Made by a program: the position numbers and the translations under genes
Origin: Brevibacillus laterosporus DSM 25
GTDB lineage: Bacteria; Bacillota; Bacilli; Brevibacillales; Brevibacillaceae
Length of the DNA stretch: 64,000 nt
Assembly: GCF_002706795.1 (NCBI RefSeq)
Contig: NZ_CP017705.1
Span: 4,687,501-4,751,500, forward strand
Reading direction: 5' to 3'
Shown: positions 8,700 to 16,472 of the stretch, in pieces
How positions within the stretch are numbered: position 1 is the first letter of the stretch
How the letters are laid out: the number at the start of each line of letters is the position of its first letter
The notes under the pieces: generated by a model
Told to the model about the DNA's origin: nothing
Seen by the model: the letters and a program-made list of their open reading frames with translations, nothing else
Database searches by the model: none

Positions 8700-9284
8700 C
8701 TATATAAAAAGTATTGAAATTGCACTATATATCAATAATAAAGCCATAGCTACATTAAACTGATTTCTATACTTTGATAAGAACTTTTTAAAAATTGAAC
8801 CAAATACATTCCAACTAAAGGTTCCCATAAAACCAATAAAAGCTAGAAGTACTGAATAAAATAATAAGCTGAGATGTTCAGTATGATATGGAATGATGAA
8901 GGTTGATATTACTGTAATACCATATAAAATGCCTTTGGGATTTACGAATTGTAAAAGCATACCTGCGAAAAAACTGTTATTCTTGCCCCCGTCATTGTCT
9001 TGATCATTATTTTTACTAGTAATAATTTTTATAGCTAGATACATCATATAGGTTGCACCTATAATAGACATAATAAATTCAATTTTCGGAATAAGGTTTT
9101 TAAGCACCAGGTTAAAATAACAACTTAATATGATTATAACAAAAAAACCAGCACCTACTCCTAAACAAAATCTAAATGTTTTTTTAAAGCCGTATTTATT
9201 AGCAAATAACATTGCCATAATGTTATTCGGGCCTGGGGTAAAACTAGAAACAAAAGCATATAACAACATTGATAATAAAGGCAT
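8700..9284 (-). CDS. LysE/RhtB family amino-acid exporter
   Basis: A 194-residue inner-membrane protein with five to six hydrophobic segments and the family signature near the N-terminus (SSFTPGPNNIMAM) and middle (LLQFVNPKGILYGITV). Family members export amino acids or related small molecules by proton exchange; the substrate cannot be read from sequence. A good site (AGAGGGGGTTCTT) precedes ATG 9284. The gene diverges from an XRE-cupin regulator, a frequent pairing in which the regulator senses the exported metabolite. The shared intergenic region carries a perfect 12-bp inverted repeat. Confidence 0.88.
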   Translation of the reverse strand: MPLLSMLLYAFVSSFTPGPNNIMAMLFANKYGFKKTFRFCLGVGAGFFVIIILSCYFNLVLKNLIPKIEFIMSIIGATYMMYLAIKIITSKNNDQDNDGGKNNSFFAGMLLQFVNPKGILYGITVISTFIIPYHTEHLSLLFYSVLLAFIGFMGTFSWNVFGSIFKKFLSKYRNQFNVAMALLLIYSAISILFI

Positions 9285-9327
9285 ATAAGAACCCCCTCTG
9301 TGATGTGTGTTATAATGTACAAAACGA

Positions 9328-9375
9328 ACAATATAACGTCTTGCTTTTTATTGTATGAAATAAACGTTATATTGT
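9328..9375. promoter_or_regulatory. Inverted-repeat operator between lysE-type gene and XRE-cupin gene
   Basis: ACAATATAACGT (9328-9339) and ACGTTATATTGT (9364-9375) are perfect reverse complements, 24 bases apart, centred between the divergent starts. The likely ligand is the adjacent XRE-cupin regulator. The spacing of 36 bases between arm starts would put the arms on nearly the same DNA face. Confidence 0.6.
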
Positions 9376-9397
9376 ACAGAGGGAAAGGAGTGTGTTT

Positions 9398-9952
9398 ATG
9401 GAGGAGATACATCTTATCATTGCGAAAAACTTAAAGGCTTTTAGAGAAAGGAAGAAATTAAGTCTTGAAAGAGTTGCAGAATTAACTGGAGTAAGTAAAA
9501 CGATGATAGGTCAAATTGAAAGAGGGGAATCGAGCCCTACTATTACAACGATTTGGAAAATAGCAAACGGATTAAAGATTTCTTTTACTTCACTAATAAA
9601 TAATCCACAGCCAGATACAAAAGTTGTTTTAAGAAGTGAAAGTAAAAAATTATCTGAAGACAATGGAAAATATCGAGTCTATCCTTACTTTCCCTTCGAA
9701 GATGAAAGACGCTTTGAGGTTTATTCAGTCGAGATAGAAGAAGGTGGCTTTCTAAGTTCTGATCCGCATAGGGAGGGAACGGAAGAGTTCTTAACTGTTT
9801 TTGAGGGGGAACTAACCGTACGAGTGAATAACAATGACTATACAATAAGAAATGGTGATTCTATTAGATTTAAGGCTGACAGCCCCCATACCTATCATAA
9901 TTCTGGGATAACATTAACTCGATTAAGTATGGTTTTATATTATCCATCTTAA
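9398..9952 (+). CDS. XRE-family regulator with C-terminal cupin domain
   Basis: Starting at ATG 9398, 7 bases after AAAGGAG, the product is 184 residues. Residues about 8-62 are an HTH_3 domain (LKAFRERKKLSLERVAELTG, VSKTMIGQIERGESSPTITT). Residues about 105-180 form a single cupin with HREGTEEFLTVFEGELTV and DSPHTYHNSG. This architecture is typical of regulators that bind a small ligand in the cupin and control a neighbouring transporter or catabolic gene. It diverges from the LysE-type exporter and most likely controls both through the inverted repeat at 9328-9375. The ligand is unknown. Confidence 0.88.
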   Translation: MEEIHLIIAKNLKAFRERKKLSLERVAELTGVSKTMIGQIERGESSPTITTIWKIANGLKISFTSLINNPQPDTKVVLRSESKKLSEDNGKYRVYPYFPFEDERRFEVYSVEIEEGGFLSSDPHREGTEEFLTVFEGELTVRVNNNDYTIRNGDSIRFKADSPHTYHNSGITLTRLSMVLYYPS

Positions 9953-9953
9953 T

Positions 9954-9994
9954 ATCCCCTGTCCTACAAACAGGGGATTGCCTCTATTTTTTAG
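9954..9994 (+). terminator. Terminator of the XRE-cupin gene
   Basis: ATCCCCTGT pairs with ACAGGGGAT around a seven-base loop, followed after a few bases by a T6 run. Between here and 10310 no gene is seen; a GGGGAGGTG site at about 10121 has no usable ORF behind it. Confidence 0.75.
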
Positions 9995-10309
9995 AGCTTT
10001 TATTTTTTGTTGCATCATTCCCTTTTATGAAAACTGGGTTTTACTAAACATCGCATACATACAAAACAGTACACTTTTCATGTCAAATTCTCGATATTAC
10101 GATGACTGAAATAGATAAAGGGGAGGTGTTCTCTAAAATATGAGTTTGGAGTTTGGACTCTGATACAGAGGATAAAAAAATAGCCGGTTACTCCTCTTTA
10201 TGTGGTATACACCGTCCTGATCTTGTTCGTCGCCTTATCTAATAGGCAACAATTGAAAAAAGAACGAGCGTTCCTTCCACAACAGCATGCCCTTGTTCTA
10301 CCCCCTAGC

Positions 10310-11332
10310 TTACTCTCTTTTGCTATACACATTACGATAAACAGAAGGTGTTATCCGCTCGAATTTCTTGAACGTTTTGATAAAGTAGCTAGGCTCATTG
10401 AATCCTAATTCATTGCTGATTTGAGAAATGGACAGATCGGTTGTCTCTAAAATTTGTTTAGCCCACTCCATTTTCAGGCGTGGAATAAACACAGAAAAAT
10501 TCTCCCCGGTTTCCTTGGTAAACATACGACTGAAATAGCTTGGGCTAACATGGCAGATATCAGCCATGTCCGCTAATTTGAAGTTCTCATTTTTATGAGC
10601 ATAAATATAATCAAAGGCCGGTTGAAGAATGGCACTAGAAGAAATCCTTTTATGGGTAGACATTTTTATGATCTGGCTATCAATAAGTGTATTTTCCAGC
10701 TCTTTTTTTATGGTTTGGATATTACGATACGAGTGATCGGCAATAGAATCAATAACAGGCTTGTTCGTAGTTAACGCATGCCGGTACATATCGATCGTTG
10801 AATTTTTATTTATGGCTTCTTCTACAATATAATTGCATAAATGATATAGCATTTCAGAAATAGTTGTTATTTCGTCATAGGACAAGACAGGTAGTGAAGC
10901 ATAGTCTTGGTCCAAGCCGAGGAGCTTTTTATGGGTATCGGCATTTGTTGGCCGAGTTACTATTTGTTCCAGCTCCAGCGGATTGTCGCCCAATTTTACT
11001 TGTCCCGCCATAATAGCACCAATGTACTGATTGTTGACAATAATAGGAATGGCAATATCAACAATATGAAAATGGCAAAGATAGATATAGGGTTGATTGA
11101 GTCGCACAGCCTCCAGTCCGCCCCTTGCATCGCATTTTTGGCAGTATTCGGACAATGCAGCATCTTTTCGTATCGTCTGACAGAAGCTCTGGCATTGGCT
11201 GTGCCTCGTTACAGGAACGCCTTTATAGTCGGTTGTAATAATGGCCATTTTAGTGACCAGAGAGAGTGAGTCCTGCAGTTTCTGCCACTTTTCCAAATCA
11301 ATAATTTTGTCCAATTTAAAATGCGTAGTCAT
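10310..11332 (-). CDS. PocR-domain AraC-family regulator, likely for glycerol/dihydroxyacetone use
   Basis: Starting at ATG 11332 (11 bases after GGAG; the TTG at 11341 is too close to the site), the product is 340 residues. The N-terminal half is a PocR ligand-binding domain with Cys residues in CQSFCQTIRKDAALSEYCQK and HFHIVDIAIPIIVNNQYIGA. The C-terminal 100 residues carry two AraC helix-turn-helix units (LADMADICHVSPSYFSRMFT and SISQISNELGFNEPSYFIKT). PocR-type regulators sense 1,2-propanediol or glycerol-type ligands. The gene diverges from glycerol dehydrogenase and dihydroxyacetone kinase, which fits that ligand class. The 17-bp direct repeats at 11387-11433 are its probable binding sites. 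Confidence 0.85.
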   Translation of the reverse strand: MTTHFKLDKIIDLEKWQKLQDSLSLVTKMAIITTDYKGVPVTRHSQCQSFCQTIRKDAALSEYCQKCDARGGLEAVRLNQPYIYLCHFHIVDIAIPIIVNNQYIGAIMAGQVKLGDNPLELEQIVTRPTNADTHKKLLGLDQDYASLPVLSYDEITTISEMLYHLCNYIVEEAINKNSTIDMYRHALTTNKPVIDSIADHSYRNIQTIKKELENTLIDSQIIKMSTHKRISSSAILQPAFDYIYAHKNENFKLADMADICHVSPSYFSRMFTKETGENFSVFIPRLKMEWAKQILETTDLSISQISNELGFNEPSYFIKTFKKFERITPSVYRNVYSKRE

Positions 11333-11386
11333 GGTGATCAATTCTCCTTTTGCACCTTCGCATTATTATAGCATAATAGTCGGATG

Positions 11387-11433
11387 GCAGGACAAGATAA
11401 TACCATTTTGGTGCTTGCAGGATAAGATAATAC
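11387..11433 (+). promoter_or_regulatory. Tandem 17-bp direct repeat, probable AraC-type activator site
   Basis: GCAGGACAAGATAATAC (11387-11403) and GCAGGATAAGATAATAC (11417-11433) differ at one base and start exactly 30 bases apart, about three helical turns. AraC-type proteins bind direct repeats. The copies lie upstream of a TATAAT box (11492-11497) that lacks a good -35 box, as expected for an activated promoter. Confidence 0.65.
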
Positions 11434-11437
11434 GACG

Positions 11438-11451
11438 TGAAAGCGCTTTAA
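11438..11451 (+). promoter_or_regulatory. cre-like catabolite control site
   Basis: TGAAAGCGCTTTAA agrees with the CcpA cre consensus TGWAARCGYTWNCW at all but the second-last position. It lies between the direct repeats and the TATAAT box of the glycerol dehydrogenase operon, so glucose repression of glycerol use is likely. Confidence 0.6.
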
Positions 11452-11530
11452 TTGTAGTGAATCGTCCAATGATCTTTGTACAAGGTAGCTCTATAATGGG
11501 GATACAATAGCACAGAGGAGGATTATTTAA

Positions 11531-12664
11531 ATGAGAAAAGCTTTTATTAGTCCAACTAAGTATGTTCAGGGTGAGAATGAATTAGTCAATCTGGGATATT
11601 TCATCAAGACATTTGGTGATTCGGCTCTACTTATTGCTCATCAAGATGATATAACACGTGTAAAAGACAAGCTTGAACATACCATTGCACAATTTGGCGT
11701 AACGATAATTGAGAGCGGTTTCAATGGAGAGTGTTCTCGAAATGAAGTCCATCGATTGAAACAGCTTGCGAAGGAACATGCTTGCTCTTGCACCATTGGA
11801 TTAGGTGGGGGTAAAGCAATTGATACTGCGAAATGTGTAGCAGAAGGAGAAGCGTTAATTATTGTGCCGACAATTGCGGCGACGGACGCGCCAACAAGCC
11901 ACTCTGCGGTTCTTTATACGCCAGAAGGAGAGTTTGATGATTATGCCTACTTTAAGCAAAGTCCAAGTGTAGTATTGATAGATACAAACGTTATCGCTAA
12001 TGCTCCTACACGCTTTCTAGTTGCGGGTATGGGGGACGCGCTTTCTACTTACTTTGAAGCAAGAGCGACCGCTAACTCTTATTCGAATGTGAATGCAGGA
12101 CTTCCTTGTGGAGCAAATGCAGGAGTTGGTCAGCCAACTAAAGGAACAAGAGCTGCTCTTGCCCTTGCCAAGCTTTGCTATGAAACACTGCTTGAAGACG
12201 GTCTAAAAGCTAAAATATCCTGTGATTCCAATATCGTCACTCCAGCGCTTGAAAATATTATCGAAACAAACATTCTGTTATCAGGTTTAGGATTTGAAAG
12301 CGGTGGTCTGGCAGCAGCGCATGCCATTCACAATGGCTTAACCGCGTTGGAAGGAACCCATTCGTATTATCATGGTGAGAAAGTCGCATTTTCTGCGCTA
12401 GTTCAATTAGTCCTTGAAAATGCAAACACAGAAGAAATAAACGAGGTATTGAATTTCTGTGTAAGTGTGGGTCTTCCAGTTTGTCTCGCTGATATTGGCG
12501 TAACGAATGTCACAAGATCCGAGTTGCTCAATGTCGCCCAGAAAGCTTGTATACTGGAAGAATCTATTCATTCCATGCCTTTTCCGTTGACTGAAGAAAA
12601 TGTAGTAGCAGCTATTATGGTGGCGGATCAAATCGGGCAGGAATTTAAGAAAAAGGGTGAGTAA
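11531..12664 (+). CDS. gldA: Glycerol dehydrogenase (NAD+, metal-dependent)
   Basis: A 377-residue iron/zinc-containing alcohol dehydrogenase closely resembling GldA. Known reaction: glycerol + NAD+ to dihydroxyacetone + NADH, in the cytoplasm. The nucleotide-binding GLGGGKAIDTAK block is intact. The three metal ligands can be placed: Asp169 in GMGDALSTYFEA, His264 in AAAHAIHNG, and His281 in YYHGEKVAF. A stretch around SNVNAGLPCGANAGVGQPTK makes it about 10 residues longer than the usual enzyme. The start follows GAGGAGG. The gene is coupled to the dihydroxyacetone kinase gene behind it, so the product is phosphorylated directly. Confidence 0.92.
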   Translation: MRKAFISPTKYVQGENELVNLGYFIKTFGDSALLIAHQDDITRVKDKLEHTIAQFGVTIIESGFNGECSRNEVHRLKQLAKEHACSCTIGLGGGKAIDTAKCVAEGEALIIVPTIAATDAPTSHSAVLYTPEGEFDDYAYFKQSPSVVLIDTNVIANAPTRFLVAGMGDALSTYFEARATANSYSNVNAGLPCGANAGVGQPTKGTRAALALAKLCYETLLEDGLKAKISCDSNIVTPALENIIETNILLSGLGFESGGLAAAHAIHNGLTALEGTHSYYHGEKVAFSALVQLVLENANTEEINEVLNFCVSVGLPVCLADIGVTNVTRSELLNVAQKACILEESIHSMPFPLTEENVVAAIMVADQIGQEFKKKGE

Positions 12665-12665
12665 T

Positions 12666-14429
12666 ATGAAGAAAATTATGAATAATCCAGAAACGCTAGT
12701 AAGAGAAATGTGCAGTGGAATCGTTCTTGCACATCCGGATCTAGAATTTAATAGTAAATATAAAATTATCAAGAAAAAGAAAATTAATGAAGACAAAGTC
12801 ACGCTTATTAGCGGTGGAGGCAGTGGACACGAACCTGCACATGCAGGATTTGTTGGGAAAGGAATGTTAGATGTTGCGGTTTGCGGGGATGTATTTGCTT
12901 CACCATCCCAGATTCAGATTTATCAAGCAATCAAAGCTTCTGCTAGTAAGAAAGGTACCTTGTTGATCATCAAAAATTACAGCGGAGATATTATGAATTT
13001 TAAAAATGCGGCACATCTTGCAGGCGAAGATGGAGTGCTTATCGATTATGTCAAAGTCGATGATGATATCGCAGTGGAAGACAGTCTGTACACGGTCGGA
13101 AGAAGGGGCGTTGCCGGAACAGTATTAGTTCATAAGATTGCCGGCGCTGCCGCGGAAGAAGGAAAAGAATTAAGAGAAGTAAAGGAAATTGCTCAAAAGG
13201 CAATAGATCGTACAAGAAGCATTGGTTTTGCTCTTACTTCTTGTACGGTTCCGGCTAAAGGGACGCCTACCTTCGAACTGAGTGATGATGAGATCGAGTA
13301 TGGAGTAGGCATTCACGGGGAGCCTGGAATCCGTAGAGAAAAGCTTGTTTCTGCCAATGAACTGGCTAAGAAAATGGTAATAGATTTGTTCCGCGACATG
13401 AAAATAAGCGATGGTTCACAACAAGAAATCGGTGTATTGATTAATGGATTCGGTGGATCGCCATTACAAGAACTATATTTGTTTGCAAACGCGGTTGTTC
13501 GTGAAATCAACAATAGCAACGTATCCATCTTTAAAGTATTTGTTGGCAACTACATGACAAGTATCGACATGGAAGGTGCTTCGGTATCGATTATTTCATT
13601 AGACGATCAATTAAAGCATTATTTGGAGGCAAGCTGTGACACTCCTGCGCTGCAAATTAACCAACCGTTCACCCAGCTGCGTGTTGACGAAGCAGTATTG
13701 GAGTCGCAACAAGTGAATCAAACCATTTCTTATCAATGCGAGACAGATAAGAAATATGCAAAGATCGATAAGAATACTTTCTCTTTACACAACCTGATAT
13801 ATCTGATTGATAAGATGAGTGAGGTTATTATAGAGAATGAAATTGCTTTTTGTGAACTGGATTCCCATGCCGGTGATGGAGACTTTGGCATGAGCGTGGC
13901 AAAAGGCTTTAAACAATTGAAAAATGAGTGGTCGGAAATTACTGAACACAATGTAGCCAATATAGGGGATTTTCTACATGCGTGTTCCATGGTCATTATG
14001 GAGCATTGCGGAGGGGCTTCCGGACCCATCTGGGGATCGGCATTCCGAGCTGCAAGTAAATTTGCCAAAGACAAGACCGAATTATCCGTCACAGATTTTG
14101 CTGGCATGATGAAGTCTGTTGTCAAAGGCATCCAAGACACGGGAGAAAGATCCTTTGGAAGGGGAGCTGTGGTCGGTGATAAGACTTTAATTGATGCACT
14201 TGTTCCATTTTCCGATTCCTGGGAGCAAAGTGCCACAGAGGGCGATGATGTCAAGACGGCAGCTATCAAAGCGGCAGAGGCCGCAGTACAAGGGGCTAAG
14301 CAAACGGAGTCCATTGTTGCTAGAATGGGCCGAGCAGGTACAGTCGGTGAAAGAAGCATTGGATATCCAGACGCAGGAGCTTTTGCATTGGGAGTCATTT
14401 TCACCCAGCTAGCTCAAGTCATAGAATAA
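12666..14429 (+). CDS. Fused dihydroxyacetone kinase (DhaK-DhaL)
   Basis: An ATP-dependent kinase of about 587 residues joining both domains found separately in PTS-type systems. Residues 1-330 are DhaK: ISGGGSGHEPAHAGFVGKGM, and His217 in GIHGEPG, the residue that binds dihydroxyacetone covalently. Residues about 380-585 are DhaL, with the Mg-ATP Asp cluster in DSHAGDGDFGMS and the GGASGPIWGSAF block. The product is dihydroxyacetone phosphate for glycolysis. ATG 12666 follows the gldA stop by one base; the GTG at 12657 would overlap gldA. With gldA this forms the oxidative glycerol route. Confidence 0.92.
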   Translation: MKKIMNNPETLVREMCSGIVLAHPDLEFNSKYKIIKKKKINEDKVTLISGGGSGHEPAHAGFVGKGMLDVAVCGDVFASPSQIQIYQAIKASASKKGTLLIIKNYSGDIMNFKNAAHLAGEDGVLIDYVKVDDDIAVEDSLYTVGRRGVAGTVLVHKIAGAAAEEGKELREVKEIAQKAIDRTRSIGFALTSCTVPAKGTPTFELSDDEIEYGVGIHGEPGIRREKLVSANELAKKMVIDLFRDMKISDGSQQEIGVLINGFGGSPLQELYLFANAVVREINNSNVSIFKVFVGNYMTSIDMEGASVSIISLDDQLKHYLEASCDTPALQINQPFTQLRVDEAVLESQQVNQTISYQCETDKKYAKIDKNTFSLHNLIYLIDKMSEVIIENEIAFCELDSHAGDGDFGMSVAKGFKQLKNEWSEITEHNVANIGDFLHACSMVIMEHCGGASGPIWGSAFRAASKFAKDKTELSVTDFAGMMKSVVKGIQDTGERSFGRGAVVGDKTLIDALVPFSDSWEQSATEGDDVKTAAIKAAEAAVQGAKQTESIVARMGRAGTVGERSIGYPDAGAFALGVIFTQLAQVIE

Positions 14430-14461
14430 ACCGATCATAGCTGCTTCCTATTTGTAAAATG

Positions 14462-14502
14462 GGGCTGTCCCAGAAGTCGTAAAAGATGCCAAAAGACAGC
14501 CC
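14462..14502 (+). terminator. Hairpin after the dihydroxyacetone kinase gene
   Basis: GGGCTGTC pairs with GACAGCCC across a 25-base loop, followed by a T-rich but interrupted tail. A probable terminator of the glycerol operon. Similar hairpins also occur at insertion-sequence ends, so an old IS edge is an alternative. Confidence 0.5.
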
Positions 14503-14716
14503 TATTGTTATTATTGTTATTTATGTAACTCTGAGTTGCTTACTTTTCGTTAAGCTGAACCTATTATAAATAGCGGTAAAGCAGAAAATCGAATGGAATG
14601 TAGAAGCTAAGATGTTAGGTCAAAGGGGTGCTTAAATATAAGCACTCCAATGACCCATGTCGGTAAACCTATCCACCACTGCGGGTTGAAAATCGGTGAA
14701 AGTCTGCCCTCTTTTC

Positions 14717-14802
14717 CAGACACGCCACTATTTGGCTATACACGCCGTGCTCAAAATCAAATAGGCAGACCCGTTGATGTTCTAGTCCTCTCATCGGTAC
14801 CA
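14717..14802 (+). other. Degenerate tRNA-Leu(CAA)-like relic
   Basis: The segment follows the layout of a class II tRNA: a D-arm-like ACTATTTGGCTATACACGCC, an anticodon-loop-like CTCAAAA (anticodon CAA, Leu), a variable arm, a T-loop-like GTTCTAGTC, and a 3' end CATCGGTACCA. The acceptor, anticodon and T stems no longer pair, so it cannot be a working tRNA. A terminator-like hairpin follows at 14826-14847. It could be a tRNA fragment left by integration or deletion of a mobile element. The rest of 14503-15079 holds no gene. Confidence 0.45.
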
Positions 14803-14825
14803 ACGATGAAGTAATGCTCTTGGGT

Positions 14826-14847
14826 AAAGGCTCCCGTGGGCTTTTTT
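14826..14847 (+). terminator. Short terminator after the tRNA-like relic
   Basis: AAAGGCTC-CCG-TGGGCTTTTTT forms a compact hairpin with a T6 run, the type usually placed directly behind tRNA genes. It supports reading the preceding segment as a former tRNA locus. Confidence 0.5.
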
Positions 14848-15079
14848 GCGTTGTTAGTAGGTTTTATACGCTTGGTCTTATGATAGACTAATACTGTGAA
14901 AATGCCATTTAAAAAATGACTTGATGCTCTGTTAAGTGAATGGCTTAATCTTGCGTATAGCCCGGCCGATCCCCAACAAATAGCGGCCAGGCTGACACCG
15001 CGAGGGATAGAACTATTGTTTGACATTATTGAAAGTAGCTTAGGTGTACAATATTTGGATAGGGAGCAGGTGCAGTACA

Positions 15080-15910
15080 ATGATAGATGTGGATAAATTA
15101 GCCGAGATATTTGCTAGTGGTTCCTATGATATAGAAGGTGTCTACCGTTTAGTCATCCAGCCGAAAAGTATATTGCGTGAATTTAGGACTGTAAGGGATG
15201 GATTTCTTTTTACCATTCGTGGAGAAGCTAGAATGTGTGTGAATGGGACTGCCTACGAATTACATCCAGGATCAGTATTTCATGCGGCTCCAGGCATGCA
15301 ACTTGAATCGCAAGTTATAGGCCAATCAGAGTACGAGTACTATTTGCTTTTTTATAGATTTGACAAGCTAGGTGATGAAAATAGCGGTCATGTATGCGAC
15401 TCTCATTTCAAGCTGGAACCGGGAGCAAATCCGAGAGTGATAGAATTACTGATCATGATCCATCAGAATGCCCATACTCTTGGCGGGATTGGGAAACTTC
15501 GTGTCAAGGAATTATTCTTAAGCATCATGTATCAAGTTCTGGTAGGTTGCAGGCATCGAGAGAGTGGCAGTTCTCCTAGTAAAAAGGTGATAGAGGAAGC
15601 CATTACATACATTAACGGGCATTATATGAATCCGTTGACACTCGACGAGTTAGCTGAGTTGCATGCAATGAGTCCCAAACGCTTCTCATACTTCTTTCAC
15701 AAATATACGGGGTTCCGTCCAATCGACTATGTCATCAATTATCGTATGGAAAGAGCGAGTGAATTACTTAAAGCAGGAAATTATCCCATCTGCGATATTG
15801 CTGTGAGTGTCGGCTATGCCAATCCGCTATATTTCAGTAGAGTATTTAAAAAGAAATTCGGTGTGTCTCCCTCCGCATACACACATAAATTAGATAATCC
15901 TATATATTGA
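15080..15910 (+). CDS. AraC-family regulator with N-terminal cupin-like sensor
   Basis: From ATG 15080 (AGGTG seven bases upstream) the product is about 276 residues. Residues 20-120 form an AraC-type cupin sensor (GFLFTIRGEARMCVNGTAYE, HPGSVFHAAPGMQ). Residues about 180-272 hold the two helix-turn-helix units (LDELAELHAMSPKRFSYFFH and ICDIAVSVGYANPLYFSRVF) and the closing FGVSPSAY block. Regulators of this type next to iron-siderophore binding proteins activate uptake when the siderophore is present, as Btr does for feuABC in B. subtilis. The nearby Fur box and binding protein suggest the same here; the ligand is unproven. Confidence 0.8.
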   Translation: MIDVDKLAEIFASGSYDIEGVYRLVIQPKSILREFRTVRDGFLFTIRGEARMCVNGTAYELHPGSVFHAAPGMQLESQVIGQSEYEYYLLFYRFDKLGDENSGHVCDSHFKLEPGANPRVIELLIMIHQNAHTLGGIGKLRVKELFLSIMYQVLVGCRHRESGSSPSKKVIEEAITYINGHYMNPLTLDELAELHAMSPKRFSYFFHKYTGFRPIDYVINYRMERASELLKAGNYPICDIAVSVGYANPLYFSRVFKKKFGVSPSAYTHKLDNPIY

Positions 15911-16472
15911 GATTCTGATTTATGTATTCCATTGAAGAAGGCAAGCACAAAATATGGGCTGGGCTGTATTCAAGCCCGCCTCGACGGACGAGCGAGTGCG
16001 TCATCACGCTACAACGGCTGGTGATGAATCTGGAGCGCAGGTTGCTTCCTGTTTACCTCAGTATTTCCTTCCTGTACCGTCGTTGCCCTGTCCTGAATAT
16101 CAGCTACTTAATCACTCAGCAGACCTAGATTAGATAATGATGCATATAACATTCGTGATTTGTGCATTTGCTTTTGTTTCAGTCCTTGCTACACTATTAA
16201 TTGATAATGAGAATCATTGTTATGTTTTTGGGGGTGAATAAGTAAATGTAAGGGTTTGGCTCGTCAATGGTCGATTTGACCGAGAATACCGGGGCAAGGT
16301 TCGGCCCCGATAACGTTTTTGCCGATCCTGGCTCAAATACAGGCGGTTCTCATCATGATCCTCGGAGCGTTGTTGCCATGTAGCGGCGATGTTGCTGAAT
16401 GTTCAATCGGTCGACTTCGCCTTCTTAAGCATGCCTCTGATCGGATTTTTTAGAAGGAAAGGGTGGTAAAAA
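15911..16472 (+). other. Intergenic region with Fur box and decayed coding fragments
   Basis: About 560 bases separate the AraC gene and the monooxygenase gene. No intact gene is convincing; an open frame at 15922-16128 resembles nothing known. Hydrophobic out-of-frame fragments at 16340-16440 (IMILGALL, then NVQSVDFAFLSMPLIGFFRR ending at TAA just before the monooxygenase ribosome site) look like the end of a lost membrane protein, perhaps a permease. The Fur box at 16203-16221 is the one clear functional element. Confidence 0.4.
16203..16221. promoter_or_regulatory. Fur box
   Basis: GATAATGAGAATCATTGTT matches the 19-bp consensus GATAATGATAATCATTATC at 16 positions. It implies iron repression of the downstream monooxygenase and probably the binding-protein gene. 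Confidence 0.75.

Noticed and set aside
13733..14404. 223-codon minus-strand ORF
   Set aside because: It lies wholly antisense to the DhaL part of the dihydroxyacetone kinase, with low-complexity, Ser/Ala/Pro-rich translation.
14462..14502. An insertion-sequence end
   Set aside because: The hairpin resembles some IS termini, but there is no second end, target duplication or transposase fragment nearby.
14757..15080. 107-codon minus-strand ORF ending DERTRTSTGLPI
   Set aside because: It runs antisense through the tRNA-like relic; that peptide ending is an artefact often produced by translating tRNA antisense. No ribosome site.
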